From positions 14,447,363 through 14,511,362 of the forward strand of contig OX419339.1 of NCBI GenBank assembly GCA_948470475.1: a stretch of DNA of 64,000 bases. The letters are read 5' to 3'. Source of the DNA: Galaxea fascicularis. Taxonomy: Eukaryota > Cnidaria > Anthozoa > Scleractinia > Euphylliidae. A program made the translations under genes and the position numbers. The notes under the pieces were generated by a model. The model was not told the DNA's origin. It worked only from the letters and a program-made list of their open reading frames with translations, and ran no database searches. The first letter of the stretch is position 1; each line of letters begins with the position of its first letter. Below are positions 9,679 through 25,100 of this stretch, one piece after another.

Positions 9679-12600
9679 CTGCGACAAAACAAACATTGCA
9701 TTTGAAGAGTCGAACAACTTCACATGAATAAGTTGTCAGAGTTGTTCTAGCTTGGAAATGAAAACTGGTCTTTTATATTTTCTCATTCTGAACAGCAGTA
9801 AAAAGTTCGAGACACTTCCTTTGTTATGTTAAGCAAGTCCCCACAAGCGGTTACGCTCCATCTCTTATTGCACTGAAATGGCGGACGTTTGTCTGGCTCT
9901 AGCCTGTTCCAGGCTCTCAGATAGCGGAGGCGGGCGAACGAGACTGAGCCGTTTACTATCTGAACGCCTGGAACAGGCTAGTCTGGCTTCGGTGCCTGGA
10001 TTTCAAGAGAGTTTCCAGTCTACCCAGTTCTTCATAAGCTAGTTTAACTGAACGGCTCGAAAAAAGATTAGCACAGGGCTTTCATAGAAGCTGACTGCCG
10101 CTGAAGCTCCGGCGACTGTGAGTCATCCGATGACTAGTCACCGGCTACTTGGCCATATTGGCCAACAAATACTTCAAAAATATAACTCTTAAAATGGCCG
10201 CTTCGATTGTCACAGCCGCCTGCTATCACATGGGCCTTCACCTGCTACAAATGTTATTGAAAACCCTACTGACTGCCATAACCAGACAAATATTTGTCAC
10301 CTACCGATAATTACACCATCCCCAAACGAAACTCCTGGAATGGTGGCAACTACAACAGAGCTCTTTATCTCACACACAGCTCCCTCAAATCCGGCCGGGC
10401 ACAAACAGCTGAAGTTGTCAACCCCTTCCAAACAAGTGCCTCCATTCTTACACGGCCGAGAAATGCACAGGCGCGGCAAGCAAACATACTTCCGCCAGAT
10501 GTCTCGACACCACTCCGAGGCTGAGCACGGGTTAGGTTTACATACGGGACTAGTGGTACAGCCATCAGTGACGCCTGAATATAAAATCGATATCACTTAC
10601 TGGTTAGGATTGGATTTCGCAAAGCGCGCCTAGCATCTAATATCTCCTTACAAGTTCTGTATTCCGGCTTCTTTAAACACACACGTCATGAGCGGAATAT
10701 AAGTTATGACCACCAAAGGGGTACTGTCTTGGCGTTAGCAAATTCTCTTAGCGAGATCCATCAGAAATAAATAACAAAACTATCTAGTGCGCAATAGCGT
10801 GGTTTGTCTCTAACAACGTAATCGATTTTTTAGCCAGTGGTATAGCCAGTCTGGGAAGTGGATGACAAAATATGCGGTGAATACGCCCGCTAAGACCAAT
10901 TCTGCAGAAGTGAGCAAATAGCTCTAAAAATAGAAAAAACATTGCCCTACCTACTGAGTTTGCGTAGCCTGCTTTACCCGATCCGTTGGCATAATTGAGC
11001 AGATAATCATTAAATCGTACGTCATTGATACAGCCAACAAAATCTTTAGCCTTATCCCGGCGGTGGCGAACTTTAGTGGGAGAGTCGAACCCACCGATAA
11101 ATGTTTCTGTGGGATCCAGGACAAACCATCCATGCTCCGCACCAAGGTGTTCTGAAAAAAGAAAAGAACGAAATCACGTCACAACAGGTGAGGTTCAAGA
11201 ACATGGCGGCAAGAGATAAAACTGTTCTAAAGGAACCCCTAGCAAACGGTACCAACATTGTTCAAGATTTTGCTGTTTTCATTGATGAACCTTTGCAGGT
11301 ACTAACATAATGCTTGGAGACCAAAACCCAAAGCAAATTGAAGGTTCATGAGGGTCGCAAAAATTGCTACAATGACTCGATTTACCACCACAGGATCCAC
11401 TATATCGAAATGCGTCATCGCAAACGCCGTAAATAAGCCCTTGCGTGACACAAGAAACAACACAGACTAAATAATCATCCTGCGGAATATCGCCTGAAAC
11501 ACTGATAACAAAGCACAATTTTTGGGTTTATTGTAGAAAAGCTAGAAAAACCGCCATTGTTATTTGCGACACACAAAATTACGTATATTACAGGGTAGCC
11601 AATCAGAGCGCGCGAAAAACGCTATCCATTATTTTAGTATATACTGATTGTGGTTAATAATATTAATGCCATATGAAGCTGGCTTTATCATCATCATCAT
11701 CATCACCGTCGTCATTTAAACCGTTGAAGCTGTCTTTATTTGGGATTTTTATTGTACGAGGAGAGCAATTTTCAGCCATGGTATCTGTTTCTATAATAGC
11801 AAGAGAAAAAAATGGAAACACGTTCTGTATTCTACACATCGGGATGAATATTCAATTGATTGGAAGAGAAAATTGGCCTGCGGTGCAGCCGGACTTGTCG
11901 CTCTAAACGGCCTAGGTGAAAACCGTCGGGGTGTTCACTGTCTGCGACGCAGGCTAGAGAAAATAAAACATGGAAAAACAGCATTGCGATTAGCAACATG
12001 CATGGGATACATACCTTTCACGGAATATCCTTCGCCATCTCCATCCACGGAAAGCGAGACATCCGTTCTGTCCCGCATAACACTTATATTATGCCACTGA
12101 CCGTCTCCTACATTCACACCGGTCAGCTGTAACACTGGTGAACGGCTGCCAAGGGCTGATCCAAGGGTGTATGTAACAATCAGCTCACGCTTGCCATCCC
12201 CATCAATATCATATGGTACCACCTAATCAACAACGAGACATATTATGTTCTGGTAAATTAAGCGCCATAGGCCCTTTCAGTGTTTTTGCCGTTCCGATGA
12301 AGTTAAACTGTGGCGATAGATATGGCCAGTATAACGCCTGGAACTTAGTTAACAATCGCCACATCACACCAACAAAAAGGAACGTAGCCCCGTATGAACT
12401 GTAACTGGTAAGGAAAGTAAAACCTTTATTAAGTGTTAACGTATTTAGCCTAAATAGACTAATTAGGAATACTAGTAAAATGACAACACTAATTAACATA
12501 CGACGATTTAATGATTTTAATTTGATGATTTACACTATGTTCCCTAGTCTTTTTAGCTTGTGTTGCATAAGCAGACAGTGTATAATGTATGTACCTCTAA

Positions 12601-13094
12601 CGAGCTGAACCTGCCTCCTTTAATCCCCGCGTTAAACATCAACACACCACCATCAGGGTCACGTGTTCGGATCTGCATTTGAATTTTAGTCTCTTGCGGG
12701 TCATACTTGAACTTGTGAAGTTCGAAAACGTGCCGTGTAAAACTATTGTTGGCGTAAGAAAGGGCACGAGTTCCTGTAGCAAAGAATAATAAATACGTTG
12801 TTAGAGCACCAGATTTGAAAGCTCTTTCTCGTGGTTCCCAACGTTCCAATGGATTATTAACTATTCAAAAACAAAAGCGATCCTGCATTTGTTGTTATAA
12901 GCACTTTCCCAGCTCCACCCTTACCTAGTATCAATTAACTTTCTTCATTAGTCGAGTTCTGAGTTTTTCGTCGCCCTGTTTGTGTTTGCTGGAATTGGGA
13001 GGTGCAATATACCTGCCGATTCTCGTCTGAAACGTGATTTGGGGAGCAGGGTTGACGCAGTGGTGAAAGCATTCGCCTTCCACCAAAATGTGTT

Positions 13095-13137
<43 letters not shown>

Positions 13138-16100
13138 TCAGGTGCTCCGGTTTTCCCCTCTCCTCAAAACCAACATTTCCAAATTCCAATTCAATCCGGA
13201 TGCAGGACCTCCCTGAAAACCACTTCGATGAGTGGGGCTTCCTGGGTAGATCATCTGATATACCTCTTACTAACCGAGTTCGAGGTCCGTACTGTAAGTT
13301 ACGGACCAAGTTTTTCCCGTTCGCTTATGGCCCAAGCGCGAAGCGCGCGGGCAATAAATCAACAGGAAAAAACGAGTATCCGTAACGTACAGTACGGACC
13401 GAGTAAACGAGGTTGGTAAGATATAAATTATATCTCTGAGGTTAATCCGGCCCGCGGGAAAAGAATTTTTCAATTTTACCGCGCCGTACAGGAGATACAG
13501 CCCGCAAAATTGACCAACCACAGCACGCGTACTAACTGAGAGATATAATAACATGATTTATATATTAAAATAAAGTTCTCAAAAGGCGACTGACCAGAAA
13601 CATCTACACACTCACTTTCTCCGCACGTGCGATTCTTGAAACCAAAAGGACAAGAGCACGAGTATGCAGTCCAAGAAGGCACGCATTTGGCACGGGAGTC
13701 ACACAGGTGGGCCCTACAGTTTTTCTCCATGACGGGACATCCCTCTTTGGTGCCCTTCTTGTGAGACGGGTTTTTAAGGTCGTAGTACTTGTCCTGGCTG
13801 ATAACATTACGAATACAGCCTTTGTACCTTGTGACGGTCAGCTTTGGATACAAAAGATTTGTGGTTGATACGCCGCCGATCTGTAAAGGGCCATTTAAAT
13901 TCAACATCCTGAAAAAACGAAACAAGACAAAATGACATCGAGAGTTTGAACTGAAACTCACTGCGAATTATTTGACGTGGAATCGTTATTATGTGAAGAA
14001 ATCAGCTGTTACGGCCCGATAATAAGGTTTCAACTCAATCCTAAGTAAAATTATTTTTGAGTTCTACAACAGTAACTCAGTTTACAATACTCAAGACCGG
14101 TCTTTAATGATCACCAGACTGCACCATAATACAAAGAACCACCTACGGACTATTTTCTTGTTCATTCTTGCTTATGGTCAACAGACATCCCGAAAGCGTT
14201 AAAGCAAGCCTCCTAAGGGGTTGCTAACACCAAAAGTAACAATTCAGGGGAAACTGCTCAATGAATTCCTTACGGTGGAACACAGCGGTACTTTAAAAAC
14301 ACTGCATCGAACTACACAGCGCTTCAAGGTTATGAAGTAACAGTGTGTCATCAAAACTAGCAATTGAGGAGGAACTGCTCAATGAATTCCTTACGGTGGA
14401 ACACAGCGGTACTTTAAAAACACTGCGTCAAACTACACAGCGCTTCAAGGTTATGAAGTAACAGTGTGTTCTTACTTATTCTTATTGCTTTCCAATCTTG
14501 CTGTAGACGAGCAATGAGACCTGTCCCCGTGAGGCTTCCTTGTTGTTGTTCCTTTACACTTGTCTACAGTAACACGAACAAGCTGAGTGACAGAAAACAC
14601 CATGCTAAAAGGTTAGTAACTCAACTTAAGAAAAACGTGCTTCTTTCACTAAAATAAGTAAACAAAGCGACTTTGTTTTAACACTGCGGTTTTGATCTTT
14701 AACAGTCAGTCGTTACGACTGACAAACCTGTGGCGCTCGAATTCCGGATCAAATTGCAAGTTACAAGAGTTAGATTTTGAGGACAGGCGGAAAAAACGGA
14801 GAACCCCAGCTTGGCGGAAGGGATGCTAGTCCATGGCAAAGTTACATTTTTGCAATCAGTTTAATTTCTTATTTATAATAGAAGAGGCAGATCGAAACAA
14901 CACATTCTCAGATGTTCCTAGAATTGCGAAAATGGCCAAGAAAACGGAGATTCAGTGTTTTCGTCAAGTTTGTCGGTATTACACATGTACCTTTCGCTTA
15001 CTTCAGGAAGATTACCCGTAAGATAAAACGGAAAATTAGCGTCAAAAGAATAGTTCATCGTCCAACGTCTATTTCTCCGATTCCGTGCCCTGTTTAACGC
15101 CAATTATTCGCCTCTAAGACGACTATAGCCACCAAGAGAAATGCAGCGCGATCATAAACGACAATCGTATAATAGGCCCTTTGCAGTTAGTCACCACATG
15201 GTACAAAAAACACCTTGAAGGAGAGCAAAGTAGCACCTCTGACATTCAAACCAAAGCAACTTACTTTAAATTTTCTTTGTTTTGGATGTCTCAGTGCATA
15301 ATTTGCTCTCCAGCAAGGTGTTTTTTTGTACCATGTGACCGCTAACTATAAAGGACCTACTGAGCTTGTAACTTACCGTTCCATTCCTATACACCTCCAC
15401 ATGGTGCCACTCTCCATCATTAAGGGCCATCCCACCAGTCACACCTACACGCACAATCTCGTTACGATCCCCAAGGGACAAGGACACCAGAACCTTGCCA
15501 CCAGCGAGCTCCACAGCGATAAAATCATACACGTCCCCATTACCAACAGAAGTGGTTGGCCCTCCATATAATAGCAATCCATATGTCTCCCGAGAGGCGA
15601 ATTCGAATGAAAGAGACCCTTCACTACACTGCTGAGGAGGCGGGAGCCAGAGCCATTCACCAGGTTCAAAGCTTCGGGTGGTGAATTCGCAGTTCGGACC
15701 ATCAAAATTATCAAAACAGCGACAAACGTATCCTGAGAAAATGTGTGCAAAAGAGGCAATTACTTTCCATCACTACTGTTTATTTAGCCAGCAAGCAATG
15801 CACTAGTAAGCGTTCCAATCTTCGCGCAGCCAAGAAACAAAAAGCGCTGTTTACCTGTGAATTCTCAAGAAAACCACGCCACTTTCCTTTTATGATTCAG
15901 TTATTACGTAAATGTCTTATTTGGTGAAAAACAAGCCACACTCGAGGCACACTCTTAAAAAAAGTTGCCAGTAGTATGCAAAAAAAAAATAACATGCACA
16001 TGAAAAAACTGAACTGAATTCTGAAATTTACTATTCAAGAATGAAATACTGTGAATAAAATGATGCACGAAAGGCAACACTGAAAGAACACGAAGAACTT

Positions 16101-19100
16101 CATTTACTTCCAGTAACAAAAGCGCTGGTTTTCTGAAGTGATCGTTTCCCGTTTTTTTGTTTTGTACCCGCCGCAGTCTATTATTGGTTAATAGAACTCG
16201 AAGTGTAATTGGTAATAAAACGTTCGGAGTGCTCACCCCGATAACACTAAAATGTAGTCTTACGGTGCAACTGTAGTGAATTAAACCACAATGATAACAC
16301 CATCAATGACTTTAATTGCTTTCCTTGAGAGTTTCACAGCTCCAAAATCTTACGAAAATACAACTGTACGATTCTCAATCCCGTCTGAGTGCAGAGTTCC
16401 TCCGACGACCGAAAAAGATAACGCAACGATAACATGTGTTTTCATTAGAGCTCACGTGATCAGTCCGTGATTTCTTGTCACGGGGTTCGGGTCCGAGGGA
16501 TTTCCGCACAGCAACCAATCAGGATAAACACGAAGATCCGGCCGAGAGCGACTTTCCCATGCTCACCGTTAATTGTCCGTAGTTTTTTTTTTTTTCTAAA
16601 TTCTTGTGTTAGGAGGTTCATTCTTCAAGTTCAAGTAGAGTTACTGCAAATGATATCTATGATTGTACAGGTTTTCGTCGAAACAAAAGCGTGCTAAACT
16701 GAACTGGACTAACTAGCTTACCTTCCGGTTTATCAACACATGTCCCTCCATTCAAGCAGGGTTGTGTGTTACAAGTCAGCATCTTCTGTTTCCTCCCATC
16801 ACAACTGTCGCACTTTGCTGTGAGAATCGCTACAATAGAAGCGAACGCCGTCTTTTTTACAGAGATGACGTCCACTTCTCCGTTGGCTATTAAAACATTC
16901 CTACATCCACCCCACTCGCAAGTCTCGTGTAAGCACTCGTCCACGCCAATAATCAACACATCCACTTTGAAAATGTTCGTCAGCACCTTGGCTAACACAG
17001 ACCTGTTGTTTTTGAGCAGAGCGGTCATCCGCTCGGGCGCATAGTATGGACTACCGTGAGCCGCGAACCGCACATCGATAGCCTTTTGTGTTTTGGGCGC
17101 ATTCTGCACGCTGAAAAGATCCACATGCTCGCCATTTGTCTGAAGGATACTTGCTACTGATTCCTTAAAGCGAGGTAACACAGTTGTTATAAATCCTTCG
17201 CGCGAAACACCACCAAGGCGAATAGCCATGCTGTTTTGAACAGCTTCAGTCGTCACCTCCTTAACCTTTATGGACACAGTACAAATCACCTCCGCGAAAG
17301 AACTGTTAGCGTCCGAGACTCGGACCCTCAAGATGTAATCTCCCTGTGGAGGGTTAGGCCCACTTGTAATTATTCCTGTCGTTCGTTCGACCATAAAGTA
17401 ATCGGAGCTTTTTTCCAATACTTCGTAAATCCGACGGTCATTGATGTCTTTGTCTACGACATAAACCTTACCCACCGGTCCTCCGGGAAACTTTCCTTGG
17501 AAAGAATTGAGCACCAAGTACAAGGTTCCGCTTGAATGCTGGTGATCATTGGCATCTAGAATGTGCACGTAAAGCCACGTTGTAGATGACTGCCGGGGAT
17601 TTCCGCTGTCCCAAGCTTTTATTGCTAACCTGTACAAGGCTTGCTTTTCTCGGTCGAAAGTGGCTTTCGTAAAGAATTCGCCGGTTTTGCTATGAAGCAA
17701 GAAGAAGCTTCTGTCGTTACCAGAAGTAATTTCGAAGGAGAAAGGACCACCGTTTGGCGGGTCAAGATCCGGGTCATCGACGCTTATTTTTCCTATGGAC
17801 TGGGAGGGTGCGGTGTTTTCTTTGACGCTGAAGTGGAACTCTGAGGGGTAGAAGGTGGGGCCATTGTCGTTCACGTCAATTAAGGTGACTTTCACTGATG
17901 CGTCACCGTAAAGAGGAGGCATAGCTGAAATAAAGGAAATGACCTTGAAGTCAACTTAGCTCACATTCGATTCCTACAGTAATTTTCAATGAAGTTTCGT
18001 GAAAAACCGAACAAACAAAAAGCCACAACAAAGTATTAATTCTGGCCTATCACGACAAACAAACAGCGCAAAAAGGCCATCGGAATTCGGAGCACATACA
18101 TACAGTTTGCGGCGTCAAGCGTGACAAAATGCAGGTCACGCTTGTTTTACTTTTGCTTTTGGTTGGTTGAGAAAGCGGCGGGAGTTTATATAACCAATCA
18201 CACAACACAGTTAGAAAGAACCAAAAAGACTATCTGGACTTTAAATTAGATTCAACATCACTGACATGTAACGTGTAAGTCTAACCGCCGACACTACATA
18301 CATCCGTTTAACCCTTTTAACTCTACTATGAGCATGTATATTCTCCACACCGTGTTCCATACATTTCTAAGGTGATAATGAGAAGAATCTGTTAAACAAT
18401 CAAGAGTTTTGTTACTTGTTGATCACTTCCTTTTTTCTCAAAACCTTTATACTTGATTGAGGAGCGTAATTATAAGGAGAAATTAAGATTTGGTCACCCT
18501 TCGGGGTTAAGGGTTAACTTGTCTATCTCACCTGTGTTAGTGGCTCTAACAGTGAGCAGATAAGTAGCCCGAGTCTCTCTGTCCAGCTTACGATGCACGT
18601 ACAGGTTACCAGAGTCAGGGTCGATACGAAATTGCCCGTCTGGATCTCCGTCGGAAATAGAAAACTTAAAATCTCTGTTGGAGCCTGTGTCTAAGTCAGA
18701 GGCACTGACTTGTAGGAGAAATACCTCCGGAATTACGTTTTCTCGGACTTCATCTGCGTAAGATACGGGACTGAATACCGGGGGGTTATCGTTAAAATCC
18801 TGAACAGCGATTGTAACTTCCGCTGTGTCGGAAAAGGAGGGAGTGCCAGAGTCACGCACCTAAAATAAGCAGAATACGAGTAATTAACTCTCATGAAAAG
18901 CTGACCTCACTCAAAAACGGATCTCTTTTTTTGCGTACATAACACCATCGTTCCATTATGAATGATTGAAAAACTTACAACTTGCGACTTGACCGTGAAA
19001 ATTTTCACAATCAAAGAGTATTAACAAATTAAAAGATGTTGAATTCGTTTAAGGGGAGGGATTCTCGTTTGTTCTAATTTTAAGCCAACGTTTTGTTTTA

Positions 19101-22100
19101 CAAAGGGAGACGTGGTTATCTACTATTTTCAAACTATCACTAACGCGGATAAGAGAATAACGTAGGAAAATGACTGGAAGTTCGAATTTAAAGCTAAAAG
19201 TCTAAGCGACAAGATTTTCTGAAGATCTTCCTAAGTTGTCAAGGCAGCCCGCCATCACACTCTATGTTGATTCCTAACCACCCTACAGAAAATTGCAGGG
19301 ACGAACACAGTGATTCGCGAAGACAAGGTTCCCTACAGAAAAATAAAATGTTCGAACAAACTATTTTCCCTTACCATGACTTTAAGGTAATATTCCTTTG
19401 TGGTCTCGTAATCCAAACTTCTGGCCACTTTCAACTCTCCAGTGTCCTCTACTAGGCGGAACATCCGCCTGCTTTCTCCATCCTCGTCCGCACCTCCCTC
19501 TATTAAAGTGAACCGAAGCTGAGCATTGATTCCTATATCTTCGTCAGTTGCCTTCAACAGCAGCACAGAAGAATCAATGGACGCATTCTCGAACACGGTT
19601 GTAAGAAACTTCTTCTCTATAAAGCGAGGGGGGTGGTCATTGGCGTCCTTGACCCTAACCTTCACCTCCACCTGACCCCACAGTGCGGGCCGACCTCGAT
19701 CAGTCGCATTGACGACCAGTCGGTATTCATCTTTGTGCTCTCGGTCTAGCTCCACACGGGTAGTAATTTTTCCCGAGTCGTGATCGATTGAAAACAGGCC
19801 GCCGGAATCGTCAATGAATTCGTAGGTCATGAGGGCATTTCCGTTCTCATTCGGGTCATCATCGTCGACTGCAGACAAAATCATAACATTCGCGCCTGGC
19901 GATAGCTCCTCTTGCACACCTCCTTCGTATATATCATCCGGGAATCGCGGTGGATTGTCGTTTACATCCCGGATCCAAACCACGACATCACAAGACCCAG
20001 TCCTCCTAGAACCCGCCTCGGACTGAGGATTATCAGTGGCAAACGCAAGGAAATCGTAACGCGCTTTTGCTTCTCGATCTAATGACTTGATAGTTCTTAG
20101 TACACCCGACTTGGGGTCAATTTCAAAAGCATCTTTACCCTGACCGCTGATAGAGAACAGAAACATTCCACCTCTTCCCAGGTCCTTATCAGTGGCCGAC
20201 AGGGTGGTGACGTAACTTCCATTAGGTTGGTTTTCGAACACTTTGGCAACGTAAGTATTACTAGAAAACACAGGGTTGTTATCGTTCACGTCCTTGACGT
20301 GTACGTGAACCACAGCCGTGGTAGAGTTTTTGCCATCTAAGGCTCTTACCTCAAGCTGGTAGTAATCCTGGGTCTCCCGATCTAGCGAACTAGCGACAAC
20401 AACCCGTCCCAGATCCTTATCAATGGCGAAAGCTGCCCCCTTGTTTCCGGAGGTGATGTAATAGTTTACTATTGCATTGTTCCCAAGATCATCGTCCCTC
20501 GCAAACACAGTGAGAATACGCGTTCCTCGGACGACATCCTCAAACACGCTCACATTATACGCGGATCGCTCAAACACTGGAGCGTTGTCGTTTTTATCGG
20601 TGATTATGACGTCGACCAAACAACCAGACGTCTTGGGGACCTCACCATGATCACGTGCTTCCACGACCAAGTTATACCGTCCAACCGCCTCTCGGTCGAA
20701 AACCCTTTTGGTTGTGATGAGTCCTGTGTTGGAATCCAAGGCAAAGGAATCGTAACTTTCTCTGAATCTGTACGAAACACGGCCATTTTGACCTTTGTCC
20801 GGGTCGTTAGCTTTCACCTCTATCACTGAGCTGCCAACTGGTGAATTCTCAGCAACCTGACCTTCATATTTGGATACTGGAAATTCGGGGGGCGAGTCGT
20901 TCACGTCGTCGACAAGAATTTCCAATCTCATGAACGACACCAGCGGCGGATTTTGGGAGTCTTGGGCACGAATATGCAAAGTATAGTTTGGGGTTAGCTC
21001 GTAGTCAAGAGGGCGTGAAATCTTTAACACCCCTGTGGTGGGATCGATGTAAAATGGGTTCCTGTAATTCTGCTGCAGATTATGCTCGATTGTGTAAAAA
21101 ATCATATTCGTTGGGTCAGGACTAGTTGCGTTAACATTCATCAATATCGTCCCTGGCATGATGTCCTCGCGAACACGCTTGGTGTAAACCTTCTTCTCGA
21201 ACTTTGGGGGTTTTTTACCGACTTTGTAAACACTGATGATGACATTTGCTTTCGAATGATGGGGTGGGTTTCCATTGTCACGGGCAATAACAGCGAACTT
21301 GTATTCCATGGATCTTAGCAATTGTTTAGAGGTTATAATTCCAGTGGTGTTAGAGATACTAAATTGCGTGTTAGGCTTTTCAAAAGAGTAGCTTACCAAT
21401 GCATTGCTACCAGCGTCCTCATCAGTGGCGCTTACTTGAAGTACAATTTGGCCTTTGTCAAGGTCCTGCTTAACATTGACCGTGTACTGCTCATTACTAA
21501 ATATGGGCTTATTGTCGTTTACATCATCAATCATTATCTCCAGCTGGCAAAATCCCATGAGCCTTTCTGCCTCTTCGCGGTGAAGACCTCCATCCTTTCC
21601 CGTGATTCTTATTTGGTAGGATCTTTTTTCTTCGCGGTCAAATTCCTTGGCCGTGGTCACGAGACCAGAAAACCTGTCAATCATGAAGTAGGCCACGCCA
21701 GCGGTTGGTCGTTCAATGTGATAACTGATATTTCCGTTATCTCCTATGTCACCATCTTCAGCACTCACCTGGAATGAAACGAGTAACAGATCGCAGCCGA
21801 CTTATCACATGAAACAAAGGCGCATGAAAAAGGTTGCTGCGCGCACTCATTTTGAAAGACAAAACATGAAAATATGGAAGGGATTGCCTTTTTCTACGTC
21901 CCTCAACAACAGGGGCCGAGACTGAATCCTTACAGACGCTGCAAAAAGAAAATAACCAGTAAACCCATTTAACTCTTTAACTCCCGAGATCTGATTATTT
22001 ATCCTTCTTTCTAGCTACTATACAGTTCCTTGTCCATTAGTTAAGAGAATTTAGGGTTATATCAAGATAACATCCTCTGGCTGATACGTTTGTCTATTCT

Positions 22101-25100
22101 CATCACCTGTTTGCTGGATCATATATTGACAACATAAGGAGAAGCTTCATGCTAATCACTTCTAGGAGTGAAGGGTTTAGCACTGAGTCTTTTCCTTTTA
22201 CGTAAATTAGAGACCAAAGGGCTTTTAGCAAAAAAGGAAAAGGGAATCTAACGCCTAAGTTTGCATGTTCTTGAAAGGCGCAGTAATAAATGAAATTCTT
22301 TCATGCCAGGTTTGTACCTTACGGAAACCACAGCCGACTTCAGCCAACACACTGGAATTTCAAGTTGCAGAATAGGCCCTTTGCCGTTAGTGATCACATG
22401 GTACAAAAGACACCTTGCCGGAGAGCAAAGTAGCAGCGCTGACATCCACAACAAACCAACTTGATTAAAATTTTCTTTGTTTTGGATGCCCCAGTGCACA
22501 ATTTGCTCTCCAGCTTTACTACTCCAGCAAGGTGTTTTTTGTACCCTGTGAATGCTAACTGCAAAGGGCCTATTAATCTTTTTAAATCGCCCAAATTCCA
22601 CACTACAAAGACCTTAAAAATGACCAACTCAGAAACTAAAACTAGTTCATGTAGGCGTTACTCTTTTCTCACAAAACCTTAACAAACAAACACACCTTTA
22701 TAACTGGGGAGCCAGAGGGCTTGTTTTCCGCTATAACTGGTCGATACTTGTTGCAGTCCCTGAACACAGGCTTGTGATTGTTTATATCAAGTATGGACAC
22801 CGTTAGCATTGCCTGACTGACATGCACGCCGTCCGAAGCACTGATGTTTAGGTAGTAATGAGGACCAACAAGATTGGGCGGCCTGTGACTCACCAAACGA
22901 ACTACGCCTGTACGGCTTTCAATCACAAAGTTGCTGCTGTTGTCACCTGAAATGATGCTGTAGGAGACTGGGTCGAGATCAAGGTCACTTGCTTGTACTG
23001 ATAAAGAAATAACACGTGACTTTTCAGACTAAGAGTGATATCCTGAAGCTAACATACGTAAGCACTGAACTTGAAACTGTCAAGTATGTAAGAGACGGAG
23101 TTCCCGAACAGAGTCCTTCAGTTTGGGCACAACGAAAAGGGGTTATTGAGGAAATACTGCACTGTGGTAAGTAGATGTGTAACAAGTCAAATCAAAGATA
23201 TTGAGCAGCATTTTCGTTGAAACTTGTCTACTGATCTGTACATTGAGATAGGGTCTTGATCAAGTGTAAGCATTGCTATTCAAATGAAAGCCATCGATCA
23301 GCAATCTTCTTAAGTGTTTGTTTGTCTATGGGACCCTTTCACCACTAAAAAGGAGCTATCGAGGAAGAAGAACTCAACTGCGGTAATGTTTGCCTTAGTA
23401 AAGCTAGCCTTCTACAGTCTGGTTCGCACTTGAAAAATAAACACAAGCACAAACATATGCATAAGCACGACAAAGCCTTTGTGGAGTGGAGGTCAGCGTG
23501 AAAGTTGTGGTGTTTTTTAATTAGAAGAGAAAATGGCTTCGTCTCTTGCCCTTATGTTTCTGCCCTGTGCGTATCTTTTAATGTTTTCCACCCTCTAGAA
23601 TGTTTTCGTATGCCGGCTTGCTCTTATCGCACAGATGTGAACTAGAATTGAATAAACATTGAAGACATACCAGTAGTGACTAGTTCCCCCGGGCCAGCAT
23701 CTTCAGTGACGAACTCGAAATACATCGATTGTGAGAAGCGAGGAGGATTATCATTCACATTACGAAGCGTGACCTCAACCCGAGCTGTCCCATCAAGCAC
23801 CGGGATTCCACCATCTTCTGCCATCACATTAAAGATATGTGACGCCGTGGTCTCGTAATCCAGCGGTTTGACTGTAGTGATTTCACCGGTGTAGGGATTC
23901 ACACTGAAGTAAGGATTCTCCATGCGATACCTGAATTGACCGTTAATTCCTGAATCACTGTCTTGTGCGGACACTGTTAATACTGATGTGCCTATGGGTG
24001 CGCTTTCCGGTAAAGTGTACCTACAATATAAAGACAATACAACTCAACAACAACAACAACAACAGAATAACAAAATAATCATCATCGTCGCCATTATCAT
24101 AATCTTAATCCAGGTGGTCTAAACCGAAACTGGTGATTTCGCGTGTTACACGAAAGGCGCAAACGGGAGGTTGAGGTTTGTCATTCACCGTACGGCGTGA
24201 TGCTGCTAAATCACAGCGCTGTGTCACAGTCAAAGACCTAATTAATAATGGTAATGAACTTCGTGTCATGCAATTTGGTCTGAGATCATACGCGTGATTT
24301 CAGTCAAAATCAAACGAGCGCGCAGCCCGAGTTCGATTTGAAACCACAAGTATTATTTCAGACCAAAATTGAATATCACGAAGTTCATTTTCCAATATAT
24401 TACACCCATTTTGAAAATCACAGGGTATTTTTTGTCAATATTAATATTTATTTAATGTTCACTTCAGGAAATCCGCTTTTGAATTTTGATGGGCTTAAAA
24501 AAAGGATACGATTTAGAGCACAAAATAGTGTAATTTGGGAATAAATTGCACTGTTGAAAGCCAATCAGATTGCAAGAATAACCAATGACTTCAATATGGG
24601 TGTAATAAAGAAGAACACTGCAAAACGTAACATTATACAACAACTATAACCGAACAAACTTTTCTTAACCTCAGAAGCTAGAGTGACCTAAGTTTGAGTG
24701 TCAAAAGTACTCCTCGTTTACCTTGGTTTTGCATTTCAATTAGCATGCTAACTTTTAATTAAAGGGGGTAGTTTGTATAGAAATTGTGGTGCTGCGTCGG
24801 TGGGGGAATTGTAAACATGAATTTGGTTTTGTCAACGGAGTTGATAATGTAAATTGATAACCGCACAGGAATACTAAAAGCTGACGTTTCGAGCGACTCC
24901 GTTGATAAAACCAAATTCTTAATTTTTAATTAGTTAAGTGTCCCCTATTAGCAGAGGGGATTCTCCTCTGCTAGATTTCAACCGGAACATAGATTAACTC
25001 AATTATTATTATTATTATTATGATTGCTACGCTGTGTGACTTTGGCAAAACATGGGGCACTTCTGAACCGATGAGAGGCGGCTTGCTACGAATTTTTTCT

